From NCBI GenBank assembly GCA_023258935.1, contig JAHFRG010000018.1, positions 1-19,554 on the forward strand: DNA of 19,554 bases. Reading direction: 5' to 3'. A program made the position numbers and the translations under genes. This stretch comes from Betaproteobacteria bacterium. GTDB taxonomy: Bacteria > Pseudomonadota > Gammaproteobacteria > Burkholderiales > JAHFRG01. Under the pieces are notes generated by a model, which searched no databases, was not told the DNA's origin, and was given only the letters and a program-made list of their open reading frames with translations. Of this stretch, positions 7,554 to 16,045 are shown one piece after another. Each line of letters begins with the position of its first letter. The first letter of the stretch is position 1.

Positions 7554-7610
7554 GGCCTCGCTTTAGCGGTATTTATAATGCGCCCGCAAGCTGATATCAA
7601 ATCGGCGCAG
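7554..7610 (-). promoter_or_regulatory. SAM-II (metA-motif) type riboswitch aptamer upstream of metZ
   Basis: On the minus strand the RNA carries the SAM-II landmarks in the right order. A P1 strand UGCGCC (7609-7604) is followed by GAUUUGA, then CUUGCGG, and the complementary P1 strand GGCGCA (7584-7579). A UUAUAAAU joining segment and GCUAAAG follow. CUUGCG in the loop can pair with CGC and AAG flanking UA in the tail, giving the H-type pseudoknot of the class. Family knowledge: SAM-II binds S-adenosylmethionine and represses methionine genes, often metA, metX or metZ. The position right before metZ agrees. Identification is by eye against remembered consensus; no covariance model was run. 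Confidence 0.85.
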
Positions 7611-7615
7611 TTATT

Positions 7616-7644
7616 AAGGTACTCTGCCGGAACTTAATTGTCAA
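7616..7644 (-). promoter_or_regulatory. Putative metZ promoter overlapping the purF stop codon
   Basis: Minus-strand TTGACA (7644-7639, perfect -35) and TACCTT (7621-7616, poor but with the key TA and final T) are separated by 17 bases. Transcription would start a few bases before P1 of the riboswitch, the placement expected for a leader RNA. The -35 includes the TGA stop of purF. Confidence 0.55.
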
Positions 7645-9167
7645 TCCACGGTGAGTAGATTCAAATCGAGCTGGTTGCTGGATGTGGCCTCATCTTTCTG
7701 TCGGCGTGCGCCATCCCGGCGCTGCGCTTCGATGTAGGCCAGATATTCCGGGGAAATATCTCCGGTGATGTATTCGCCGCTGAAACACGAGGTCTCGAAA
7801 CGGGTAATATTCGGATTCACCTGCTGCGCGGCGTGCACCAGCGCGTCCAAATCCTGGTAAATCAGCTTGTCCGCGCCTATTTCACGCGCCACTTCGTCGT
7901 CGCTCCTGCCATTTGCAATCAGTTCCTCCCGCGTCGGCATGTCTATGCCGTAAACGTTGGGAAAACGTACCGGTGGCGCGGATGAAGCGAAATACACTTT
8001 GCGCGCGCCTGCCTCACGCGCCATCTGCACGATTTCGCGGCTGGTCGTGCCACGCACGATGGAATCATCCACCAGAAGTACGTTCTTGCCCTTGAACTCC
8101 ACGCTCATTGCGTTGAGCTTCTGGCGCACCGATTGCTGGCGCTGCACCTGGCCTGGCATGATGAAAGTGCGCCCGATATAGCGGTTCTTGATGAAGCCTT
8201 CGCGGTAAGGAATGCCCAGACAGTTGGCCAACTGCATTGCGCTGGGTCGGCTTGAGTCTGGTATGGGTATCACCACATCTATGTCCAAATTCCGGTGGTA
8301 CTGCTTGATTTTGTCGGCCAGGCTCTCGCCCAAATGCAGGCGGGTTTCATATACGGAAATACCGTCAATCACGGAATCCGGGCGCGCCAAATAAACGTAT
8401 TCGAATATGCAGGGGCTGCGGACTGCGTTCGCGACGCACTGTTTACTGTAAAAATTACCGCCGTCGTCTATGAATATCGCTTCACCCGGGGCGACGTCTC
8501 GCGTCAGCTCAAAACCCAGGGTATCCAGCGCCACGCTTTCGGAAGCCACCAGATATTCAGTCCCGCGCTCGCTGCGGGACTGCCCCACTACGAGCGGGCG
8601 AATGCCGAAGGGATCGCGAAACGCCAACAAACCATAGCCCGCTATCATCGCCACCACAGCATAAGCGCCGCGACAGCGCCGGTACACTCCCGACACTGCG
8701 TTAAAAATGGTGGTCGCATCCAGAAATTGATTGCCGCAGGATTCCTGCAATTCGTGCGCCAGCACGTTCAACAACACTTCGGAGTCGGAATTAGTATTGA
8801 CGTGGCGCAAGTCCTGGCGGAACAGCTCGCGCTTTAATTGCTCGGTGTTGGTAAGGTTACCGTTGTGTCCGAGCACGATGCCAAACGGCGAATTCACGTA
8901 AAACGGCTGGGCTTCGGCCGGCGAATCGGCTGATCCAGCGGTCGGGTAACGGACATGAGCGATACCCATATTCCCCTGCAGAGCCCGCATGTTGCGGGTG
9001 CGGAACACATCGCGCACCATGCCACTGCCTTTGTGCATATTAAAAGTGTTGCCTTGCGCCGTGACGATACCAGCCGCATCCTGGCCTCGATGCTGCAGCA
9101 CCAGCAGGCCGTCATAAAGTAGCTGGTTCACCGGGATTTTTGCCACGACACCTAAAATTCCGCACAT
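7641..9167 (-). CDS. purF: Amidophosphoribosyltransferase
   Basis: First committed enzyme of purine synthesis: it converts PRPP and glutamine to 5-phosphoribosylamine. The 508 residues cover both domains. The Ntn glutaminase domain begins MCGILGVV with C2 as the nucleophile after Met removal, followed by LQHRGQDAAGI. The type I phosphoribosyltransferase domain has the PRPP loop VLLVDDSIVRGTT near residue 365. A good AGAGGA stands about 8 bases before the ATG. It lies 15 bases after cvpA, the classic cvpA-purF pair. Its stop codon overlaps the -35 of the metZ promoter. No purine operator was identified here. Confidence 0.97.
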   Translation of the reverse strand: MCGILGVVAKIPVNQLLYDGLLVLQHRGQDAAGIVTAQGNTFNMHKGSGMVRDVFRTRNMRALQGNMGIAHVRYPTAGSADSPAEAQPFYVNSPFGIVLGHNGNLTNTEQLKRELFRQDLRHVNTNSDSEVLLNVLAHELQESCGNQFLDATTIFNAVSGVYRRCRGAYAVVAMIAGYGLLAFRDPFGIRPLVVGQSRSERGTEYLVASESVALDTLGFELTRDVAPGEAIFIDDGGNFYSKQCVANAVRSPCIFEYVYLARPDSVIDGISVYETRLHLGESLADKIKQYHRNLDIDVVIPIPDSSRPSAMQLANCLGIPYREGFIKNRYIGRTFIMPGQVQRQQSVRQKLNAMSVEFKGKNVLLVDDSIVRGTTSREIVQMAREAGARKVYFASSAPPVRFPNVYGIDMPTREELIANGRSDDEVAREIGADKLIYQDLDALVHAAQQVNPNITRFETSCFSGEYITGDISPEYLAYIEAQRRDGARRQKDEATSSNQLDLNLLTVD

Positions 9168-9182
9168 TCCGGATTTCCTCTG

Positions 9183-9671
9183 CTAGTAACTAATATGCTT
9201 CGATAAACTTTCAGGAAGCCAAGTTTTAACGTAGGTAGCCACTCTTTCCAGCTGCGAGCTGAATAGCGCATCCTTCCATGTTGGCTGCTTGGGCAGCGAA
9301 GTGAGGCCTCCTAGCAGCACCAATATCAGCACCATCAAAAAACCTCGTGCCAAGCCAAATACTACGCCAAGGCTGCGGTCGGCCACACTCAATCCCGAGG
9401 CCTTCACTAACTTGGAGCATAAAATCGCGACCAGGCTCATCACCACCAACACCGTCAAAAACACCAGGGCAAAACTGGCCATCAGCCGCAAGGATGTGTT
9501 GCTTAGGGTTTCCGGAAGCAGCGCAGCGAATTCCACCGTATAGATCTGCGCCGCCCAGAACGCCAAGACCCAGGCCGCAAGCGACAGCACTTCACGCACC
9601 GCGCCGCGAATGATGCTCAACATAATCGACAGGGCGATGATCAACAATACCGCGTAATCAAAAACCGTCAT
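9183..9671 (-). CDS. cvpA: CvpA family inner-membrane protein
   Basis: Small integral membrane protein (162 residues) of the colicin V production family. Its molecular role is not settled; in enterobacteria it is needed for colicin V export and resistance to some envelope stresses. The hydrophobic profile shows four likely membrane segments (about 5-22, 28-47, 62-85 and 103-122). Family signatures include the N-terminal FDYAVLLIIALS and the glycine/arginine-containing SIIRGAVREV turn, then DRSLGVVFGLARGF. The gene sits between the SPOR gene (9 bases upstream) and purF (15 bases downstream), as in many proteobacteria, so it is surely co-transcribed. Confidence 0.92.
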   Translation of the reverse strand: MTVFDYAVLLIIALSIMLSIIRGAVREVLSLAAWVLAFWAAQIYTVEFAALLPETLSNTSLRLMASFALVFLTVLVVMSLVAILCSKLVKASGLSVADRSLGVVFGLARGFLMVLILVLLGGLTSLPKQPTWKDALFSSQLERVATYVKTWLPESLSKHISY

Positions 9672-9680
9672 AGCGGGCGG

Positions 9681-10268
9681 CTACCTGGGTGTCACCACCC
9701 CGTTGAGCCCCAGTGCCTTGACCTGGTCCAGCACTTTTTCGGCCTCATCACGGTTTTCATAGGGCCCGGCGCGCACCCGGGTTTTTTCGCCATGCGCAGT
9801 TTTTAGTACCTCGGTGTAGGAACGAATACCGTTTGCGGAAAGTTTTTGCTGCAGCTGTTTAGCGTTATCTTTATGGGCAAATGCGGCGAGCTGCACCACG
9901 TAGGTACCGGATTTGTTTTCCGCTTTGGGAGTTTTCTCGTTTTTTACCTGTGCCGTCGTGGTTGTTTCTTTGTCCGCACTGGGTTTGAGGGCAGGTGGTG
10001 GTGGGGTCGTGATTTCAATCTGTTGCGGCTTGACGGCAGCCTCGGCGGTGCCGGTTTTTTCCGGAACTGGAATCACGCGGGATGCGAAACTCCCGCTATT
10101 TGGCGTCTGAATCTGGATGTTGATATCCTGGCTCACCGGCTTGGGCTCACCGTCCAGCAGCATGGGCAGCAGCATTACCATCAGCGTGACCAGGGTAATT
10201 GCTCCGATTAAACGCCTTCTGGCGCGCTTTTTCAGTTGCAGTTGCTCGTCACTGATCGTTCTTGCCAT
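9681..10268 (-). CDS. SPOR-domain membrane protein, DedD-like
   Basis: Probable divisome-associated protein that binds denuded septal peptidoglycan through its SPOR domain. From ATG 10268 it has 195 residues: a short basic cytoplasmic N-terminus (KKRARRRL), one membrane helix (about 20-38), a Pro/Thr/Lys-rich periplasmic linker, and a C-terminal SPOR domain (about 121-195) beginning YVVQLAAFAHKDNA with RVRAGPYENRDEA. AAGGA about 10 bases upstream supports this start. A longer in-frame ORF to 10325 would overlap the end of folC and precede the basic N-terminus with unrelated residues. The position between folC and cvpA is that of dedD in other proteobacteria; I name it dedD-like because sequence conservation outside the SPOR domain is low. 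Confidence 0.9.
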   Translation of the reverse strand: MARTISDEQLQLKKRARRRLIGAITLVTLMVMLLPMLLDGEPKPVSQDINIQIQTPNSGSFASRVIPVPEKTGTAEAAVKPQQIEITTPPPPALKPSADKETTTTAQVKNEKTPKAENKSGTYVVQLAAFAHKDNAKQLQQKLSANGIRSYTEVLKTAHGEKTRVRAGPYENRDEAEKVLDQVKALGLNGVVTPR

Positions 10269-10296
10269 GTACGCAAAATCCTTTTGCCCCCAAGTT

Positions 10297-11589
10297 TTAC
10301 TCGCCGCTGCGCCTGCGTAGAACACCGGCTACAGTATGGAAAGAGCCAAAAACGATAATTTTATCATTTTCAGCCGCCAAATTACAGGCTTGATCATAGG
10401 CATCGCCGGGACTTGCATAGCCCGACATTGCCGTTTGTGGCACACCTGCCCGCAGCAACTCGCGCGCCACATCAAAAGCTGTAGCTCCGCGGCGCTCGCT
10501 GCTGATGCTTGCGATGAACCAGCTGTTCACCTGCGGTTTCAGAATACGTGCCGCGCCGGCGATATCCTTGTCTTTGAGCATGCCGAAAACAGCGAATGTG
10601 TTGCGGTAAAACCCCATGTTGGCGAGATTCACCGATAACGACGCTACGGCTTGCGGGTTGTGCGCGACATCCAGAATCACCGTGGGCCTGCCCGGAAGCA
10701 CCTGGAAACGCGCAGGCAAATCCACTTCTATGAGTCCGCGCCGGATTTCCCCCATTCCCACCGGGAATATGTCTTTAAGCTCGTCCAGCGCGGCTAGGGC
10801 TGCGCTGGCATTTTGCAACTGGTAACCGCCTCGCAACGCGGGATAAGGCAGCGCGTGACGCCTGCCGCTGCGTCCCCAGTACAACCATTGGTTTTTTTCA
10901 GCAATAAAGCCAAAATCCCTGTTAATGCGTAATAATCTTGCGTCGATATCCGTTGCATATTTGGAAAGCGTTTCGGGTACATCCGCATCTGCGCATATCG
11001 CCGGCTTGCCGGTGCGGAAAATACCGGCTTTTTCGAAAGCGATTTGCTCTCTGGTATTGCCGAGATAATCCATATGGTCAAAATCCACACTGGTTACCAC
11101 AGCACAGTCGGCATCGAAGGCATTGACCGCATCGAGTCTGCCTCCCAGGCCCACTTCCAGAATCGCCACATCGAGCCCGGCTTCGATGAAAAGCAACATC
11201 GCCGCCAGCGTGCCGTATTCGAAATAAGTGAGCGGGATACCATGGCGCGCCGCTTCGATTTTTTCGAACACGCGGATAAAGGCCGCATCATCCACAGGCC
11301 TGCGGTTGATACGCACGCGTTCGTTGTAACTGAGCAGATGTGGCGAAGTGTAGCAGCCGACGCGATAGCCGGCAACATTCAGAATGGCTTCCAGAAATGC
11401 ACAGGTTGATCCTTTGCCGTTGGTTCCGCTCACCGTGATGATAGTAAATCCGGGATCAAGCCCGAGTGTATTCTTGACTTGCGTCACGCGATCCAGCCCG
11501 AGCGATATCGCCCTCGGGTTCAGGCTTTCCAGATAGGCCAGCCAGTCAGATAAGGTTTCCGGCTTGGCGTTGGGAATTTCGGGTTTCAC
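10297..11589 (-). CDS. folC: Bifunctional dihydrofolate/folylpolyglutamate synthase
   Basis: Cytoplasmic Mur-ligase-like enzyme that adds glutamate to dihydropteroate and then extends the gamma-polyglutamate tail of folates. The 430 residues fit the bifunctional family. The ATP P-loop is SGTNGKGS (about 54-61), with the downstream SPHLLSYNERVRI, VGLGGRLDAVN and the C-terminal-domain DVAHNPQA stretch. The start is a GTG at 11589 without an evident Shine-Dalgarno sequence; the N-terminal alignment with E. coli FolC (WLAYLESLNPRAISLGLDR) supports it. It lies 50 bases after accD. accD-folC-dedD-cvpA-purF is an old conserved order. Confidence 0.96.
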   Translation of the reverse strand: MKPEIPNAKPETLSDWLAYLESLNPRAISLGLDRVTQVKNTLGLDPGFTIITVSGTNGKGSTCAFLEAILNVAGYRVGCYTSPHLLSYNERVRINRRPVDDAAFIRVFEKIEAARHGIPLTYFEYGTLAAMLLFIEAGLDVAILEVGLGGRLDAVNAFDADCAVVTSVDFDHMDYLGNTREQIAFEKAGIFRTGKPAICADADVPETLSKYATDIDARLLRINRDFGFIAEKNQWLYWGRSGRRHALPYPALRGGYQLQNASAALAALDELKDIFPVGMGEIRRGLIEVDLPARFQVLPGRPTVILDVAHNPQAVASLSVNLANMGFYRNTFAVFGMLKDKDIAGAARILKPQVNSWFIASISSERRGATAFDVARELLRAGVPQTAMSGYASPGDAYDQACNLAAENDKIIVFGSFHTVAGVLRRRSGE

Positions 11590-11639
11590 AAATGGTTTGT
11601 GGCTGGAATGTGGTGTTGGAAGCGTTCAAACCGTCCGAT

Positions 11640-12509
11640 TCAGGCGGTCACTGCAGGAAGCCGCATCAGCAGCGTGATCAGGTTGGTAAGCTTGTCGCGC
11701 ATCTGCCTGCGGTCAACAATCATGTCAATCGCACCGTGCTCGAGGAGGAATTCAGCACGCTGGAAGCCCTCGGGAAGCGTCTCGCGCACTGTCTGTTCGA
11801 TGACGCGCGGCCCGGCAAAACCGATCAGTGCTCCCGGTTCGGCAATAACTATATCGCCAAGCATGGCGAAGCTCGCGGAAACACCGCCCATGGTGGGATC
11901 AGTCAACACCGAAATAAACGGCAGCTTGTCTGCGGATAATTGGGTGAGCGCAGCGGAAGTTTTCACCATTTGCATGAGTGATGATAACCCTTCCTGCATG
12001 CGCGCGCCCCCGCTTGCAGAAAAACATACCAGTGGCAGGTGTTGCTCAATGCATACTTGCACGCCGCGCACAAATCGCTCGCCCACCGCCGAGCCCATCG
12101 AGCCGCCGAGAAACTTGAATTCAAACGCCGCGGCAATCAGCGGCACGGTCTTGACACTGCCTTGCATCACCACCAGCGCTTCGGTTTCTTCCGTTTCGGC
12201 TTGCGCAAGCTCCAGGCGTTCGTTGTAGCGCATGTCGTCTTTGAATTTCAAGATATCCACCGAGGACACTTCGGCGCCGATTTCGTAGCGACCTTCACTA
12301 TCCAGTAGGGCATCCAGGCGCGCGCGCGCAGAAAGACGGTTATGATGGCCGCACTTGGGACAGACATTAAGATTGTTTTCCAACTCGCTGCGATAAAGCA
12401 CCGCTTCGCACATCGGGCACTTGGTCCACAATCCTTCCGGGACGGTTTTCTTGGCGCCGGTTACGTTGCGCTTGATTTTCGGAGGCAGTAGTTTCTGAAG
12501 CCAGCTCAT
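11640..12509 (-). CDS. accD: Acetyl-CoA carboxylase carboxyltransferase subunit beta
   Basis: Beta half of the carboxyltransferase that, with AccA, moves the carboxyl group from biotin-BCCP to acetyl-CoA to make malonyl-CoA, the first step of fatty acid synthesis. The 289 residues have the normal length. The N-terminal zinc ribbon is complete (C31, C34, C50, C53 in CPMC and CPKC), and the crotonase-fold body includes the oxyanion-type segment CFSASGGARMQEG and the later MGGVSASFAMLGD. AGGA six bases before ATG 12509 supports the start. It begins 18 bases after trpA. Confidence 0.97.
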   Translation of the reverse strand: MSWLQKLLPPKIKRNVTGAKKTVPEGLWTKCPMCEAVLYRSELENNLNVCPKCGHHNRLSARARLDALLDSEGRYEIGAEVSSVDILKFKDDMRYNERLELAQAETEETEALVVMQGSVKTVPLIAAAFEFKFLGGSMGSAVGERFVRGVQVCIEQHLPLVCFSASGGARMQEGLSSLMQMVKTSAALTQLSADKLPFISVLTDPTMGGVSASFAMLGDIVIAEPGALIGFAGPRVIEQTVRETLPEGFQRAEFLLEHGAIDMIVDRRQMRDKLTNLITLLMRLPAVTA

Positions 12510-12527
12510 CAGACGTCCTATACCCTC

Positions 12528-13328
12528 TTAACGTTGATCTATCGCCTGGCGCAACTCTTTGACCAGGGCAGAGACCCTGCTCAACACTTCCTGTCTAGCG
12601 GAATTTTCAACTTCTTCAACAATGCGGCTACCCACCACAACAGCGTCAGCAAGCTTCGCCACCGCTTTTGCCGTTTGCGCGTCACGAACGCCAAAGCCCA
12701 CGCCAACCGGCAGCTTGGTGTGCGATCGGATTTGCAGAAGCTTTTTCTCCACATCGCTCAAATCCAGATGCTTGGCGCCGGTCACGCCTTTCAGTGAAAC
12801 ATAATACACATAACCGCGGGATAAATTGGCCACTTGCCCAATGCGCGCTTCTGTAGTTGTGGGAGAAAGCAGATAAATCGGATCAATATGATGGCGCTCC
12901 AGATGTTTAGCCAACTCCACGCTCTCTTCCGGGGGATAATCCACCACCAGCACGCCGTCCACGCCGCTTACTTCAGCCAGTTCAATGAATTTTTGATAAC
13001 CCAGGGCCTCGATTGGATTGGCATAGCCCATCAACACTACCGGAGTGTTTTGGTTGGATTTGCGAAACTCCGCCACCAACTCAAATATCTGCTTCAAACC
13101 TATGCCGTGTTTCAAAGCTCGTTCGGATGAGCGCTGGATGGTCGGACCGTCCGCCATCGGATCGGAAAACGGCACGCCAAGCTCAATGATGTCCGCCCCG
13201 CTGTTGCACAAGGCGTGCATTATTTCCACCGTCATAGAAGGCTCGGGATCGCCCGCCGTGATGAACGGAATCAGCGCTTTTTTCCGCTGCTGCTGCAAGT
13301 GGCTGAAGGTGGCGGCGATGCGTGACAT
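12528..13328 (-). CDS. trpA: Tryptophan synthase alpha chain
   Basis: Cleaves indole-3-glycerol phosphate and passes indole through the tunnel to TrpB. From ATG 13328 the TIM-barrel protein has 266 residues. The catalytic pair sits at the Salmonella positions: E49 (IIELGVPFSDP) and D60 (PMADGP). The phosphate-binding glycines are visible in GVGFGVRD. An in-frame GTG at 13349 would add seven residues not expected for the family. No strong Shine-Dalgarno sequence precedes either start. The 76-base gap to trpB is the largest inside the trpF-trpB-trpA-accD group. Confidence 0.96.
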   Translation of the reverse strand: MSRIAATFSHLQQQRKKALIPFITAGDPEPSMTVEIMHALCNSGADIIELGVPFSDPMADGPTIQRSSERALKHGIGLKQIFELVAEFRKSNQNTPVVLMGYANPIEALGYQKFIELAEVSGVDGVLVVDYPPEESVELAKHLERHHIDPIYLLSPTTTEARIGQVANLSRGYVYYVSLKGVTGAKHLDLSDVEKKLLQIRSHTKLPVGVGFGVRDAQTAKAVAKLADAVVVGSRIVEEVENSARQEVLSRVSALVKELRQAIDQR

Positions 13329-13404
13329 TGTAATTTCAGTGAGGTGCACGTCGAGTACAACTGAATTTTAACGCTTTACTGCTTACTCCTATCTCCTTGC
13401 GCAT

Positions 13405-14604
13405 TTAAAATTTGATACCGGAGAGGTTGGCTACGGTATTCATATCCTTGTCGCCGCGCCCGGAAAGATTTACCAGGAGCAGTTTGTCTTTGCCCATTTG
13501 CGGCGCGATCTTTGCGGCATAAGCCAGAGCATGGGCGCATTCCAGCGCCGGTATGATTCCTTCGAGGTGACAAAGATCATGGAAAGCCTGCAACGCCTCG
13601 TCGTCGGTGACGCTCACGTATTCCGCCCGCCCACTGTCCTTGAGCCAGGCGTGTTCGGGGCCGACCCCCGGGTAGTCAAGCCCGGCGGATATCGAGTGGG
13701 TTTCCTGAATCTGGCCTTTTTCATCCTGCATGAGATAAGTGCGGCTGCCGTGCAATACGCCGGGCTTGCCCACGCACAGCGTTGCAGCGTGCTTGCCCGT
13801 CGCAATGCCCATGCCGCCGGCTTCCACACCGATGAACCGCACGTTCTGGTCATCGATATAGGGATAGAACAGTCCTATGGCGTTGGAGCCGCCGCCGACG
13901 CAGGCGATCAGCGCATCCGGCTGGCGCCCAAACATTTCCAGCATCTGGGTTTTTGCTTCGCGCCCGATGACAGACTGGAAATCGCGCACCATCATCGGAT
14001 AAGGATGCGGTCCTGCAACGGAACCGATGATGTAAAACGTATTTTCGACGTGGGTTACCCAGTCGCGCATCGCTTCATTGAGCGCATCCTTGAGGGTTTT
14101 CGAACCCGACTCCACCGGCACTACGCTGGCGCCTAAAAGTTTCATGCGGTAAACATTGGTGGACTGGCGCTTGATATCTTCCGAGCCCATGTACACCACG
14201 CATTCCATGCCGTAGCGCGCAGCCACGGTCGCCGCTGCAACCCCGTGCATGCCGGCGCCGGTTTCCGCAATCACTCGCGGTTTGCCCATGCGGCGCGCCA
14301 GCAGGGCCTGCCCCACAGTGTTGTTGATTTTGTGCGCGCCGGTATGGTTGAGGTCCTCGCGTTTTAACAGGATCTGTGCGCCGCCAAACTTGCTTGACAA
14401 GCGTTTGGCATGGTAAATCGGGCTCGGCCGCCCGACATAATGCTTGAGCTCATATGCTAATTCAGCCTGAAATTCAGGGTCGTTTCGGTAACGTTGATAA
14501 GCTTGGCGCAGCTCATCCAGGGCGTGGATCAGCGTTTCGGCAACAAATACGCCTCCGTATATGCCGAAATGGCCACTATCATCGGGAAGATCATACATCT
14601 TCAT
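13405..14604 (-). CDS. trpB: Tryptophan synthase beta chain
   Basis: PLP enzyme that condenses indole with serine to tryptophan in the alpha2-beta2 complex. The 399 residues match the family (TrpB1 type). The Schiff-base lysine is K92 in HTGAHKINNT, the glycine-rich phosphate loop reads CVGGGSNAIGLF, and the PLP-side serine region LLVNLSGRGDKD is intact near the C-terminus. A GGAG six bases before ATG 14604 fixes the start. It lies 17 bases after trpF, so the two are transcribed together. Confidence 0.97.
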   Translation of the reverse strand: MKMYDLPDDSGHFGIYGGVFVAETLIHALDELRQAYQRYRNDPEFQAELAYELKHYVGRPSPIYHAKRLSSKFGGAQILLKREDLNHTGAHKINNTVGQALLARRMGKPRVIAETGAGMHGVAAATVAARYGMECVVYMGSEDIKRQSTNVYRMKLLGASVVPVESGSKTLKDALNEAMRDWVTHVENTFYIIGSVAGPHPYPMMVRDFQSVIGREAKTQMLEMFGRQPDALIACVGGGSNAIGLFYPYIDDQNVRFIGVEAGGMGIATGKHAATLCVGKPGVLHGSRTYLMQDEKGQIQETHSISAGLDYPGVGPEHAWLKDSGRAEYVSVTDDEALQAFHDLCHLEGIIPALECAHALAYAAKIAPQMGKDKLLLVNLSGRGDKDMNTVANLSGIKF

Positions 14605-14621
14605 CGCTCACTCCGGAATGA

Positions 14622-15245
14622 TCATAAATTGACATTGCGTACGGCTTGCACGAATGCGGCAATTTTGTCCGCGTCCTTGATACCTTTTGCCGATTCGACG
14701 CCGCTCGAAACGTCCACCGCCCAGGGCCGCACCTGCCTGATTGCGCGCGCCACGTTCGCAGCGTTTAGCCCGCCGGATAGAATGATCGGCAAATCCAGGC
14801 TGCCTGGAACCAAGTTCCAATCGAAAGCCTGACCGGTGCCGCCGTAAGCACTTGCGTTGTGCGCATCCAGCAGCAGCCCTTTTGCATCGCGATAGCGGGA
14901 CGCGTATTGTAGCAGATCCAATCCCTGCTTGACTCGCACTGCTTTGATATAGGACATGCCGAACTGGGCGCAGAACTGCGGTGATTCGTCGCCGTGAAAC
15001 TGCAATAAATCAAGTCGCACTGCGCCAAGAATCGCATGCACCTGTTGTTCTTCTGGATTGACGAATACGCCCACTCGCGTGACAAAGGGCGGTAAAACTT
15101 CAATCACCTCGCGTGCCTTATCCAGAGAAACAAAGCGCGGGCTGTCCTCATAAAACATGAGTCCCACGGCATGCGCGCCAAGCCCTGCTGCAATTAAAGC
15201 GTCTTGCCCGCGCGTGATGCCGCAGATTTTGATCCGGGTTGACAT
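14622..15245 (-). CDS. trpF: Phosphoribosylanthranilate isomerase
   Basis: Converts N-(5-phosphoribosyl)anthranilate to CdRP, the third step of tryptophan synthesis, by an Amadori rearrangement. It is a single-domain TIM barrel of 207 residues, not fused to TrpC. The general base cysteine is C8 in KICGITR and the general acid aspartate is in LLLDA (about residue 127). The phosphate-site glycines are in LSGGLNAANV and the C-terminal DVSSGVE is intact. It starts 14 bases after truA without an obvious Shine-Dalgarno sequence, so translation may be coupled to truA. Confidence 0.96.
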   Translation of the reverse strand: MSTRIKICGITRGQDALIAAGLGAHAVGLMFYEDSPRFVSLDKAREVIEVLPPFVTRVGVFVNPEEQQVHAILGAVRLDLLQFHGDESPQFCAQFGMSYIKAVRVKQGLDLLQYASRYRDAKGLLLDAHNASAYGGTGQAFDWNLVPGSLDLPIILSGGLNAANVARAIRQVRPWAVDVSSGVESAKGIKDADKIAAFVQAVRNVNL

Positions 15246-15259
15246 GAAGATTGTGGGGT

Positions 15260-16045
15260 TTACGGAAAAAGCAGCATGGTACGATTAAAATCAGCTATGC
15301 GCCACTTAGCATCATAGCGTACGCCAGACAAATAAAGGCCTGCAGCGCTGAACGTGGGCGCCGCTCTGTTTCTGTCCCGGCTTTGCAAAACCTCGCCCAG
15401 CCATTGCGCAGTGCATCTGCCGCTGCCCACGTACCCCAGGCAACCGACGATGTTACGCACCATGTGATGCAGAAAAGCATCAGCGCAGAATTCAAACATA
15501 ATCAAATCCTGCTGGCGCGTAATCTCCACCCTGCGCAATTCCTTCACCGGTGTGCGCGCGCGGCACTCTGCTGCACGGAAGGCGCTAAAATCGTGTTTAC
15601 CCAGCAATAACTTTGCAGCTTCGCGCATGACACCTACATCGAGCGGCTGATGAAACCAGCCGACTTGATTTTTATAAAGCGCAGGGCGCACTGCAGTATT
15701 TAGCAGCAGGTAACGGTAACAGCGCTCGATGGCGCTAAAACGCGCGTGAAAATCTCCCGCCACCTTGTGTGCCCAAAGTATGGCAACATCCGACGGCAGC
15801 AGCGCGTTCGCACCCCTTACCCAGGCTGATGCCGGGCGTTCAGCGCGGCTATCAAAATGCGCAACTTGCGCCAGCGCGTGGACACCGCTATCAGTGCGCC
15901 CAGCCGCAGTGAGAGTTACTTTTTCCCCGGCGATTTGCGCCAGCGCAGCCTCGACTGCGTCCTGCACCGCGCAGCCACCGGTCTGGCTTTGCCAGCCGCA
16001 AAAAGCAGAACCGTTGTATTCCAGGCCGAGCGCGATTCTCGCCAT
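15260..16045 (-). CDS. truA: tRNA pseudouridine(38-40) synthase
   Basis: Isomerises uridines 38-40 in the anticodon arm of many tRNAs. The 261 residues match the family. The catalytic aspartate is D52 in AGRTDSGVHA, and the RNA-binding stretch HMVRNIVGCL near the C-terminus is present. ATG 16045 has only a weak GGA upstream. It lies 163 bases after fimV; that spacer shows no clear terminator or promoter. The fimV-truA-trpF order is shared by many beta- and gammaproteobacteria. Confidence 0.96.
   Translation of the reverse strand: MARIALGLEYNGSAFCGWQSQTGGCAVQDAVEAALAQIAGEKVTLTAAGRTDSGVHALAQVAHFDSRAERPASAWVRGANALLPSDVAILWAHKVAGDFHARFSAIERCYRYLLLNTAVRPALYKNQVGWFHQPLDVGVMREAAKLLLGKHDFSAFRAAECRARTPVKELRRVEITRQQDLIMFEFCADAFLHHMVRNIVGCLGYVGSGRCTAQWLGEVLQSRDRNRAAPTFSAAGLYLSGVRYDAKWRIADFNRTMLLFP

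Noticed and set aside
10350..10375. AT-rich inverted repeat near GATAATTTTATC
   Set aside because: It lies inside conserved folC coding sequence (NDKIIVFGSFH) and is too AT-rich to be a terminator.
13335..13365. Imperfect hairpin (TTCAGT/ACTGAA) between trpB and trpA
   Set aside because: The stem is interrupted by a bulge and a G-U pair, it has no T tract, and the genes are clearly co-transcribed; most likely chance.
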